A DNA stretch of 64,000 nucleotides from Flectobacillus sp. BAB-3569 (lineage in GTDB: Bacteria; Bacteroidota; Bacteroidia; Cytophagales; Spirosomataceae). The notes below the pieces were generated by a model that was given only the letters and a program-made list of their open reading frames with translations, searched no databases and had not been told where the DNA came from. Shown piece after piece: positions 46,622 to 55,087 of this stretch; the first letter of the stretch is position 1, and each line of letters starts with the position of its first letter. Location: positions 49 to 64,048 of the forward strand of contig NZ_NJFZ01000019.1 in the NCBI RefSeq assembly GCF_002270355.1. The letters run 5' to 3'. The position numbers were made by a program, and so were the translations under genes.

Positions 46622-48265
46622 ATGGATTTTAAAAGTAGATATATCTATAATCTAAAAGAAGACTTAATTGGTAAGGGAGGTTTTGCCAGAGTATACAAAG
46701 CGCAAGATACACTCCTCGACCGATCTGTAGCCATCAAGGTTTTTAACAAATCAAATAATGGCTACTACACTGTACTTGAGGAGATTAAAAAGGTAATAAA
46801 ATATGAACATCCTAATCTAATAAGATATTATGATGTAGCATTGTTAGATAATACCAATGCTTTTGGAGAACGTGAAGAACTTCAGATCGGTATTATGGAG
46901 TTAGCTAATGCAGGTGATTTAAAGACTTTTGTTCTTGAAAATCCTCAATCGCCTCTAATCCTTGATCTACTCAAACAAGTATTACTAGGTCTAGGGTTTC
47001 TTCACAAAAAAGGTATTATTCATCGTGATCTAAAACCTCAAAATATATTATTAGTAAAGGAAGGAGACTGCCTAACTGCTAAGATATCAGACTTTGGAAT
47101 TAGTCGTAACGTAGAGGCTAATACTAATAGTGCATCATTGACTATTGGAACAATAGAGTACATGGCTCCTGAACAGTTTAACCCTGCACGATATGGGATA
47201 AATGGTAAGATATCTACTAATGTGGACATTTGGAGCTTCGGGATAATGTTATATGAATTACTTGTAGCAGAACCGCCTTTCGGTCAAAGGGGTGGTAGTA
47301 CCACTGCAGAACAAATCATGAACTCTATCCTTACAGCCCAGCTTCCCCCAAAAATTGACTCAATCAAAGAACCATTTAAGAGTATAATAAAAAAATGTTT
47401 GATAGCAGATGCAAATCTAAGAATTCGATATGCAGAAGATCTCCTTCCTTTCTTCAATGGCAATAGTTTTAGTGCTTCAAGGTTAGATGAAACCGATACT
47501 TTGATGCTGCATAAAGGTAACAATAAAATTGCACCAGTAGTCAATGATGAAACTGAAACACAAATTTTATCACCCCTTATCAATAGCCAAGATACCATTA
47601 CATTACCAATTTCAATAAAGTCAGATGCAACACAAATCCTTGGAGAAAAAACTTTTCAGACTAATAAGCAACCCAAAAATATTATCAAAGATAAAGTAGC
47701 AGGTGCTCATACAAAAGAAAAATTAGCCTCCCAAAGCATTAGTAAAGCATCCCCAAAAAAACCATCAATCTTAAATCTAAGTAAGGTTCAAAAACTAATA
47801 GGTGTAATAGTAGGTCTAAGCATCGCAAGTATTCTCTTTTATTATATTTTCCAACCTGAAAATATTCACGAAAAAGCACAGCTATTGGCACATGAAAAAC
47901 GTTACGATGAGGCTATACTGCTATTAAAGCAACATCAAAACGATAAAGCACAATCCGCTAATAACCGTATTCTTGAACAACTATATCTTGCAAAAGGAGA
48001 TACAATGAATGCCTTTCTACTCATGCAAAAATCATTTGCCAAAAGTGACTTTCAAAATGCGTATTTGCTAGGTCAATTATACTACTCGGGAAAGTTCACT
48101 AAACAGGATTTCAGCATGGCTAAAAAAGTATTTGAGAAAATAGAAAAAGATGATAGAGCACAAACGATGCTAGGGAATCTCTATTTTATGGGTCTTGGAG
48201 TTAAAAAAACTATTCCAAAGCCATCCCATATTATCAGAGAGCATCTAAACAAGGTAATTCTGTAG
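46622..48265 (+). CDS. Transmembrane Ser/Thr protein kinase with Sel1-like repeats, 3' frameshift
   Basis: The kinase domain (residues ~8-280) is complete: GKGGFARVYKA P-loop (17-27), AIK lysine K39, HRDLKPQN (134-141), DFG (157-159), APE (182-184) and DIWSFGIMLYELL. After a Ser/Thr-rich linker comes one transmembrane helix (~392-411, LIGVIVGLSIASILFYYIF) and a Sel1/TPR-like region (AYLLGQLYYSGKF, TMLGNLYFMGLGVKK) that would be periplasmic. At the A7 run 48203-48209 the frame is lost and ends at 48265. With one more A it would continue as NYSKAIPYYQRASKQGN to a stop at 48420. The catalytic part is unaffected. Partner genes are the PP2C phosphatase upstream and the FHA protein downstream. Confidence 0.88.
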   Translation: MDFKSRYIYNLKEDLIGKGGFARVYKAQDTLLDRSVAIKVFNKSNNGYYTVLEEIKKVIKYEHPNLIRYYDVALLDNTNAFGEREELQIGIMELANAGDLKTFVLENPQSPLILDLLKQVLLGLGFLHKKGIIHRDLKPQNILLVKEGDCLTAKISDFGISRNVEANTNSASLTIGTIEYMAPEQFNPARYGINGKISTNVDIWSFGIMLYELLVAEPPFGQRGGSTTAEQIMNSILTAQLPPKIDSIKEPFKSIIKKCLIADANLRIRYAEDLLPFFNGNSFSASRLDETDTLMLHKGNNKIAPVVNDETETQILSPLINSQDTITLPISIKSDATQILGEKTFQTNKQPKNIIKDKVAGAHTKEKLASQSISKASPKKPSILNLSKVQKLIGVIVGLSIASILFYYIFQPENIHEKAQLLAHEKRYDEAILLLKQHQNDKAQSANNRILEQLYLAKGDTMNAFLLMQKSFAKSDFQNAYLLGQLYYSGKFTKQDFSMAKKVFEKIEKDDRAQTMLGNLYFMGLGVKKTIPKPSHIIREHLNKVIL

Positions 48266-48420
48266 CGATGTACTCTCTAGGGTTAGCTTATATGAATGGC
48301 GCTGGGATTAATCAAGATCAACAGAAGGCACTTGATTTGTTTTATAAAGTAATTCAGAAAAACGACAATGCAGACGCTTCAAATGCAGCGAAAGCTGCAA
48401 TACTTAGTTTAAATAAGTAA
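48266..48420 (+). pseudogene. Displaced C-terminal Sel1 repeat of the kinase
   Basis: In the frame shifted by one base the sequence reads GNSVAMYSLGLAYMNGAGIN, then QKALDLFYKVIQKNDNADAS, ending at TAA 48418-48420. This is a typical Sel1 repeat continuing the kinase's periplasmic region. It is only reached if a base is added at the A7 run. Confidence 0.75.
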
Positions 48421-48482
48421 GTATTAGTGCTGAATTATCATGATTATTGGCACCAATAGCTCAAACTGCAAATTATCCTACC

Positions 48483-50462
48483 ATGGCAATGACAGAAAAT
48501 CAGATATTTGAAGAGCTCACTCTCATTCTTAACCAATCAATTAGTGTACGTGATAGGATTAATGCAATTCTCGCACAGCAAAGTCATGTTCTAGAAACTA
48601 TCACCATGCAAGAAAATAGCCTCAACACTTATTTAATTGAGGCTAAGAGTAGTTCAGACATTGCCCGGCAGTCAGCATTAGATGCTAAAAGTGATGGGCA
48701 AATCATAGAACAAATTAAGCAAGAAGCCTCTGCTGACTCACAACAAATTGAACAGTTCAAAAACGATGTTAGAGCAGATGCTTTAGAAGTAGAACAAGCA
48801 AAAAATCAAGCAAAAGCTGATGCTCTAGAGGTAGAACAAGTCAAGAATCAAGCGAAAGCTGATGCGCAAGAAGCTGAGCAAGCAAAAAATCAAGCGAAGG
48901 CGGATGCGCAAGAAGCCGAACAAGCAAAAAATCAGGTAAAAGCCGATGCGCAAGAAGCTGAACAAGCAAAAAATCAGGCAAAAACCGACGCACAAGAAGC
49001 TGAACAAGCGAAAAATCAGATAAAGGCAGATGCTCAGGAAGCTGAACAAGCCAAGAATCAAGCGAAGGCCGATGCACAAGAAGCTGAACAAGCAAAAAGT
49101 CAGGCAAAAGCTGATGCGCAAGAAGCTGAACAAGCAAAAAATCAAGCGAAAGCTGATGCGCAAGAAACTGAGCAAGCAAAAAATCAAACAAAAGCTGACG
49201 CACAGGAGGCTGAACAAGCAAAAAATCAAGCAAAGGCGGATGCACAAGAAACTGAACAAGTAAAAAATCAAGCAAAGGCGGATGCGCAAGAAACTGAACA
49301 AGCGAAAAATGATGCAAAAAGTGACGCGCAAGAAACTGAACAAATAAAAAATCAAGCAAAATCGGATGCGCAGGAGATAGACTCAATTAAAGAACAAGCA
49401 AAGGCGGATGCTCAGGAAGCTGAACAAGCGAAAAATGATGCCAAAAGTGACGCGCAGGAAGCAGAGCAAGCAAAAAACCAAGCAAAGGCTGATGCTCAGG
49501 AAGCTGAACAAGCAAAAAACCAGGCAAAAAATGATGCCCAGGAAGCAGAGCAGGCAAAAAATGATGCGAAAAATGACGCGCAAGAAGCTGAACAGGCAAA
49601 GAATGATGCGAAAAATGATGCGCAAGAAGCCGAACAGGCAAAAAATGATGCGAAAAATGATGCTATAGAAGCTGAGCAAGCAAAAAATCAAGCTAAAGCT
49701 GATGAGCAAGAGACAGAACAAGCCAAGAATGAGGCAAAGGCTGATGCGCAAGAAGTTGAACAGGCAAAAAATGAAGCACGTGCCGATGCACAAGAGGCTG
49801 AAAATTTAAAGAATGAAGCAAAAAATGATGCAAATGCAATTGAACAACTAAAACTTGAAACTAAAGCTGATGCACAAGAAGCTGAACAGGCAAAAAATGA
49901 CGCTAAGTCAGATGCAACAGAAATAGAACAAATAAAAAGTGACGTTAAGGCAGATGCACAGGAGACAGAACAAGCAAAAAATGATGCTAAAGCCGATGCT
50001 CAAGAGGCAGAACAAGCAAAAAATCAAGCTAAAGAGGATGCAAATTTAACAGATAGTGCTCGCCAAGCTGCTGAAGATGATGCAAAATCAGCAGAAAAGG
50101 CTCGTCAAGATGCTCAAACAGATGCTACTTCCACTGAAAATGCAAAAAAACAAGCTGAAGCTGATGCCACAGAAACTGAAAATATGAAAGTACAATCACA
50201 ACAAGATGCAGCGGAAGCTGAAACAGCTAAAGAGCAAGCAAGATCGTATGCTCAGCAGGCGCTAAGCTATTCCGAAGCTACCTTGATGCACAAAAACTCA
50301 GCAACAAGTTTATTAGCTACCATTGAGGCAGATGGAAACTTAGTAAAAAACCATCTTAATACCATAGACAGTCTTGAGGATGCGGTTAGAAGGATGTCTC
50401 TCATGGCAGCACAGTATCGCGATAGCGCCCATCATTGTGCAAATATGGCATGTCATTATTAA
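48483..50462 (+). CDS. Alanine-rich coiled-coil protein, ~37 near-identical 14-residue repeats
   Basis: A 659-residue cytoplasmic protein; ATG 48483 (MAMTENQIFEEL) chosen as the first good start. Residues ~70-590 consist of about 37 copies of a 14-residue unit, consensus QAKADAQEAEQAKN, which is exactly two heptads with alanine at the core positions. This predicts one long, highly charged Ala-coil rod of roughly 75-80 nm if fully helical. Ends are different: an N-terminal helical head (ILNQSISVRDRINAILAQQSHVLETI) and a C-terminal part with His and Cys (YRDSAHHCANMACHY). No signal or membrane segment. I recognise no named family; scaffold or filament is the likely role. Confidence 0.8.
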   Translation: MAMTENQIFEELTLILNQSISVRDRINAILAQQSHVLETITMQENSLNTYLIEAKSSSDIARQSALDAKSDGQIIEQIKQEASADSQQIEQFKNDVRADALEVEQAKNQAKADALEVEQVKNQAKADAQEAEQAKNQAKADAQEAEQAKNQVKADAQEAEQAKNQAKTDAQEAEQAKNQIKADAQEAEQAKNQAKADAQEAEQAKSQAKADAQEAEQAKNQAKADAQETEQAKNQTKADAQEAEQAKNQAKADAQETEQVKNQAKADAQETEQAKNDAKSDAQETEQIKNQAKSDAQEIDSIKEQAKADAQEAEQAKNDAKSDAQEAEQAKNQAKADAQEAEQAKNQAKNDAQEAEQAKNDAKNDAQEAEQAKNDAKNDAQEAEQAKNDAKNDAIEAEQAKNQAKADEQETEQAKNEAKADAQEVEQAKNEARADAQEAENLKNEAKNDANAIEQLKLETKADAQEAEQAKNDAKSDATEIEQIKSDVKADAQETEQAKNDAKADAQEAEQAKNQAKEDANLTDSARQAAEDDAKSAEKARQDAQTDATSTENAKKQAEADATETENMKVQSQQDAAEAETAKEQARSYAQQALSYSEATLMHKNSATSLLATIEADGNLVKNHLNTIDSLEDAVRRMSLMAAQYRDSAHHCANMACHY

Positions 50463-50481
50463 CCGTCATTTCTCCAAAAGA

Positions 50482-52584
50482 ATGGATATAGCAAGCTTAC
50501 TAACAAAAGCACAAGAAACATATCAACAGTTAGTGGATATTGAGGATTTCTTGTCAAAGCAAAAGTCTGATTTCAAGCCGAAAGACATGAACCTACTGTT
50601 AGGGCAACTTAAGCAGTATAGTATTGTCGCTAAAGATTTTGCTCAAAATACAGAAATGTTAAAGCAGGAGTCGTTGGCAGATGCACAACAAATTGAAATT
50701 GCTAAGCAAATATGTACTGCAGCTAGACAAGAAACTGAATCTGCCAAAAGTCAAGCAATGGCAGATGTAATAGAGACGGAGGAATTAAAAAATCTCGCAA
50801 AGTCTAATGGAGTCGATATTGATGCTCAGAAAAATAATACTTTGAGTGATGCTACAGAAGCTGAAATACTAAAAACAACCTCAATTGCCTACGTTCAAGA
50901 ATCCGAACAAGCTAAAAATCTGGCGGTTGAAAGTGCTCATGAAACAGAATTTTCCAAGAATTCTACTTTGTCTGACGTACAAGAATCTGAGCAATTGAAG
51001 AACGTAATATCTGCTCATGTCCAAGAAGTTGAACAAATCAAAACTCAAATATTAAGCGAAGTACAAGAGGTTGAACAAATCAAAAATATTACAAAAAACG
51101 AAGCTACAGAATCTGAAAATGCGAAAAATGACGCCAATGCGAGTAAAATAGAAAGTGAAGAATTTAAAAACCTAGCACTTTCAACAACTCAAGAAACTGA
51201 GCTCCTAATAAATGCAGCAAAATCAGATACGCAAGAAATTGAAATATTGAAAAACTCTGCAAAATCAGATCAACAGGAAAGTGAAAAAGCAAAAAATGAT
51301 ACCAGAAATGAGGCGCAGGAAACAGAACAAATTAAGAATACTTCAAAATCTGATGCAAATGCTGTACAACAAGCAAAAACTATAGCTAAAGAAAGTGCTC
51401 AAGAAGTCGATTTAGTAAAGAATCAAGCAAAATCTCATGCTCAAGAAACTGAGCAAGCGAAAAATGAGGCAATCAGTGACGCGAATGAATGTGAACAAAA
51501 TAAGATAGTTGCCAAAAATAAGGCTACCGAATCTGAACAAGCTAAAAATGAGGCTAAAAGCAACATGTTAGCAGCAGAACAAGCTAAAAATGAAGCTCAT
51601 GGAAATGCTTCTCAAACTGAACAGGCAAAAAACGAAGCAAAAAACGAAGCAAAAGAAGCTGATTTAGCAAAAACCAATGCAAAAGAACGTGCACAGGAAG
51701 CTGAACAACTCAAATCATTAGCTAAAAGTCATGCTAATGAGAGCAACTCGGCCAAGAATCAAGCTAAAGATGATGCCAAAGAAACAGAACTTATCAAAAA
51801 TAATGCTAAAGCACATTTTGCTGAAATAAAACAAGTTAAAGGTGAGGTATTCAGTGATGTTACACAAATAGAACAAGAAAAAAATATTGTAAAATCACTA
51901 GCTCAAGAAATAGATACAATCAAGTCGGAAGCATTAAGTGATAGTAAAGAAACAGAACAACTGAAAAATCAAGCAAAATCATTGGCATCTGAAACAGAAC
52001 AGCTGAAAAATGATGCTAATGCAGACAAGCAAGATGTTGAAACGAACAAAACAATAACTCTGGCACTTGCAAAAGAAATAGAAAATATAAAACAAGAGAC
52101 CCTAAACGATGCTCAAGAAACCAATCAGATAAGAAGCGCCGCCCAAACTTTTGCTTCAATGGCAGAACAATCAAAGTTCTCAGCAGCGAATGATAGCACA
52201 CAAGCTTCCAAAGCTAAAGAAAGTGCTGAATCTGATGCAAGCGAGACTGAAAGTTTTAAGAATAAAGCTCAAACTGCAGCAAAGGAAACAGAGCTCTCTA
52301 AAAGAAATACTCAACTAGACGCCCAAGAAACAGATGGGTTTGCAAATGATGCATCAAGTCAAATGTTAAATGCAGAACATCTTAAAAATGAAATAGAACA
52401 GCTTCAAAAGCACTCATCAGAGCTAGATGCTCGAGCATATCAGCATGTACAACAAGCAACCTCAATACAAATGAGTGCTCAAATTCAACTAGACGATTCT
52501 GAAAACTCAATGCACATTGCCCAAGAAGAAGCTCAGCGTGCTCGCGAGTGTAGAATCAGAAGAGCTTCCCTATGGAATTTTTAA
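50482..52584 (+). CDS. Second coiled-coil protein, diverged 14-residue repeats
   Basis: A 700-residue cytoplasmic protein starting at MDIASLLTKAQETYQQL (ATG 50482), 19 bp after the previous stop. It is a paralogue of its neighbour: the same 14-residue register (e.g. AKSHAQETEQAKNE, AKNKATESEQAKNE, AKSDANAVQQAKTI) runs from ~80 to ~640, but units have diverged and more Ile, Leu and Val fill core positions. Distinct head (DFLSKQKSDFKPKDMNLLLGQ) and basic tail (RARECRIRRASLWNF). The pair may co-assemble. Function unknown. Confidence 0.8.
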   Translation: MDIASLLTKAQETYQQLVDIEDFLSKQKSDFKPKDMNLLLGQLKQYSIVAKDFAQNTEMLKQESLADAQQIEIAKQICTAARQETESAKSQAMADVIETEELKNLAKSNGVDIDAQKNNTLSDATEAEILKTTSIAYVQESEQAKNLAVESAHETEFSKNSTLSDVQESEQLKNVISAHVQEVEQIKTQILSEVQEVEQIKNITKNEATESENAKNDANASKIESEEFKNLALSTTQETELLINAAKSDTQEIEILKNSAKSDQQESEKAKNDTRNEAQETEQIKNTSKSDANAVQQAKTIAKESAQEVDLVKNQAKSHAQETEQAKNEAISDANECEQNKIVAKNKATESEQAKNEAKSNMLAAEQAKNEAHGNASQTEQAKNEAKNEAKEADLAKTNAKERAQEAEQLKSLAKSHANESNSAKNQAKDDAKETELIKNNAKAHFAEIKQVKGEVFSDVTQIEQEKNIVKSLAQEIDTIKSEALSDSKETEQLKNQAKSLASETEQLKNDANADKQDVETNKTITLALAKEIENIKQETLNDAQETNQIRSAAQTFASMAEQSKFSAANDSTQASKAKESAESDASETESFKNKAQTAAKETELSKRNTQLDAQETDGFANDASSQMLNAEHLKNEIEQLQKHSSELDARAYQHVQQATSIQMSAQIQLDDSENSMHIAQEEAQRARECRIRRASLWNF

Positions 52585-52673
52585 CCATGAATATTAAAAT
52601 CAAGACTATTTCTAAACTCGCTCATCGGAACCTAGAAAATTTATTCTTATGTATAACTAAACACTAAAATAGG

Positions 52674-53378
52674 ATGACTCGAAGTGAAATTATTGACTTC
52701 TTAAGCCTAGCTCAAGACATAACCAATGAAGAGCTATTGAAGGCTATTCAAGAAAAGGAAGGGTATTTTAAAAGCCTTATCAACAATGCTCCAACTAACC
52801 TATTGAAGAAAGTTTATGAAAGAAATATTGAGAAACTTAGCGAATGTAGGGATTTTCTGAAAAATACTTCTTCAAATAATAGTATAAATAATTTAAAGCC
52901 AGATATCAGTATAAAAAATGATATTCCTAAAAGCTATTTAGACTCTACAACAGCTCCCACATTTAATCGTGACCCAGCATGGCTTATTAGGCATACTGAA
53001 AATAGTGCTACGATATCTTTTATCCTAAAAGAAGGCATCAACACCATAGGTAGGCTAACCAAAGACTCCAACCTTAATATAGCTATAGAGGATGACATGT
53101 TTGTTAGTAGAAAACACGCTATTATCGAAATAAAAGAGAGTGACTATATTTTATACGATGTTGGCGACTCTGGACTTCCTGCCTCAAAAAATGGGGTTTT
53201 TGTGAACGGTTCAGATAAGAAACTGATGGGAAAATACTCCTTGAGAGAAGGGGATACTATTCAATTTGGAAAGACAAAATTTGTCTTCAAAATCAATACT
53301 CATCGCAACCTTGAAGAGGTAGTCAATGAAGTTAGTAATACAAATTACATGCGAACTGTAGTAATCAACATATTATGA
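52674..53378 (+). CDS. FHA-domain phosphopeptide-binding protein
   Basis: A 234-residue cytoplasmic protein. N-terminal ~1-65 is helical with no family I recognise (IDFLSLAQDITNEELLKAIQEKE). The FHA domain (~105-215) has all binding residues: G126-R127 in TIGRL, S145 and H148 in SRKHA, and N173 in KNGVFVNG. It should bind phosphothreonine, probably on the kinase or on the coiled-coil proteins. Its TGA overlaps the ATG of the next gene (ATGA), so the two are translated together. Confidence 0.9.
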   Translation: MTRSEIIDFLSLAQDITNEELLKAIQEKEGYFKSLINNAPTNLLKKVYERNIEKLSECRDFLKNTSSNNSINNLKPDISIKNDIPKSYLDSTTAPTFNRDPAWLIRHTENSATISFILKEGINTIGRLTKDSNLNIAIEDDMFVSRKHAIIEIKESDYILYDVGDSGLPASKNGVFVNGSDKKLMGKYSLREGDTIQFGKTKFVFKINTHRNLEEVVNEVSNTNYMRTVVINIL

Positions 53379-55087
53379 CACATAATTTAGATCCCATTTT
53401 TGAGAAAATAAATTCTATCCAAAAAGATATTGGATACACAAATCAATATGGCTTTTTTGAGCTTATCAAAAAAGATTCCGAAAGTATTGAAAAACAACAA
53501 ACTCTCCCGATTGACCTAATAGCATCGGAGAACGATGATAAATTACAAAACTACTTGATTAATCAATTAGAAAATCATGGAATAGAGGTAACTCTTAAGA
53601 AAATCGATCCAAAACCAATTGCTTATCCTTCACTTATTGCGAACATCCTTATGATTTTTTTTGAGGATTCTTCTGCAGAAGCAATTATGGATATACTGGC
53701 GTCTCAACGCAATCATTACAAAAAAGTATATCTCGTCAACAACGTCAACTCACAGATTCTTATTGATCAAATTCTTGATTTCTGTAAAATAAATCTAATC
53801 ACCAGCCAATCCATATCTTTTCAGTCTGAAGATGATATTGATATTTTCATCAAAACAATTGATAAACATAAGCTACTATTACTTTCTAAACTGAGTACTC
53901 TCAAGCCCGTTGTAGAATATATTAACCAAATTGTTAAAACTGAGAATAGAATTTTACATAGTCAAAAAAGCTTACTAATTCAGGATACGATGTATCTGAA
54001 AAAAGCAGATTCAAATAGTTTTTCAGAAATCAATAATACAGTTAGATATTCTATTCTCAAAAACCTCCAAGAAGTAGAGAAAGGTGTAAAAATTAAATAT
54101 GAAGAGTTTAGTAAACCTAATTATGGCTATTTCAGCGAGCGAATAGCTCATTTCATTAACCTATTAAAATACAATGATTTAAATCAAATCGATGTTGCAG
54201 ACAAATACGAAAAAATTGAGCTTGGACTAAATGATAATATCACACAAGAGTTTTTCAAATTTAATGAAACAGAGTTATTGAAAGAATTTCGAAAAGATTC
54301 AGCGCTATTAAAGACAATTACACAGTCCACATTTGATGAACTAAACCAACTCTTAAGTCGATTTAAACTCCCTAAAATGACCATAGAGAAATTTGTACTC
54401 CCTGACCTTAATCCAACTTTAATGGTACAAGGCAATAACTATATGCAAAAAAACTTTAGAGGGGAGATTACTAAAGAAGGTCGAAATGAATACCTAATCG
54501 CTTTGAGAGACTACACTGGTATCATTATGGTAATTGTTGGTCTATTAATGCCTCTCAACCTACTCATTCAAGGTGTTGACTTTTTTTCAGATGGCGAACA
54601 AGTGCCCAAAACCCTAGCTGAGGTTAACAACGTGTATGAATATCTGGCTTTTTTCGCTAAAAAAACTAAACTAGCCATTCTATTAATTACCTCAATACTA
54701 TCGGGTATTCTGATCTGGTATGGTGTGATTGACCTTAAAGTGAGGATTCCTCGTAAGCGTAAAGAGGAACGAGAACGAGAAACTCAAAAGGCAAAAGACC
54801 ACCTTCAATCAGAAGCAAAAAGAATCTACAACGATAGCTATAAAGATTGGGTAAATAACCTTTCAAACTACATTAGAGAACTTACTCAGAATATCACATT
54901 TGAGGTAGATACTATCTTAAAAAACGCTACTAAGAAAGCCCAAGATGTGAGCAACAACAAAAAACAACAATTATCTAATAGTCAGTCTATTATAGACAAT
55001 AAATTAAGAAACTTACAACTTGCTGAGAAAACTTGTGAAAGTCTACAAAAAAGTATTTCAGAACAAAAAGACAGAATTATAATATGA
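53375..55087 (+). CDS. Unknown protein with central membrane hairpin
   Basis: A 570-residue protein I cannot assign. Residues 1-370 are mixed alpha/beta then helical (e.g. ANILMIFFEDSSAEAIMDIL; LKKVDSN-like helices). There are two transmembrane helices (~380-400, IIMVIVGLLMPLNLLIQGV; ~431-452, AILLITSILSGILIWYGVI), then a long charged coiled coil (KRKEERERETQKAKDHLQSEAKR). The layout resembles bacterial dynamin-like proteins after their GTPase, but there is no P-loop. Coupled to FHA upstream and Hsp70 downstream by 4-bp ATGA overlaps, hinting at a complex of the three. Confidence 0.75.
   Translation: MTHNLDPIFEKINSIQKDIGYTNQYGFFELIKKDSESIEKQQTLPIDLIASENDDKLQNYLINQLENHGIEVTLKKIDPKPIAYPSLIANILMIFFEDSSAEAIMDILASQRNHYKKVYLVNNVNSQILIDQILDFCKINLITSQSISFQSEDDIDIFIKTIDKHKLLLLSKLSTLKPVVEYINQIVKTENRILHSQKSLLIQDTMYLKKADSNSFSEINNTVRYSILKNLQEVEKGVKIKYEEFSKPNYGYFSERIAHFINLLKYNDLNQIDVADKYEKIELGLNDNITQEFFKFNETELLKEFRKDSALLKTITQSTFDELNQLLSRFKLPKMTIEKFVLPDLNPTLMVQGNNYMQKNFRGEITKEGRNEYLIALRDYTGIIMVIVGLLMPLNLLIQGVDFFSDGEQVPKTLAEVNNVYEYLAFFAKKTKLAILLITSILSGILIWYGVIDLKVRIPRKRKEERERETQKAKDHLQSEAKRIYNDSYKDWVNNLSNYIRELTQNITFEVDTILKNATKKAQDVSNNKKQQLSNSQSIIDNKLRNLQLAEKTCESLQKSISEQKDRIII

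Noticed and set aside
48825-49793. Long open frames of 100-180 codons on the minus strand
   Set aside because: They are shadows of the 42-bp coding repeat of the plus-strand coiled-coil gene; the periodic sequence keeps antisense frames open, and the products are low-complexity Leu/Phe strings.
48700-50000. Tandem repeats as a CRISPR array
   Set aside because: The unit is 42 bp of in-frame coding sequence without spacers, and no cas genes are present.
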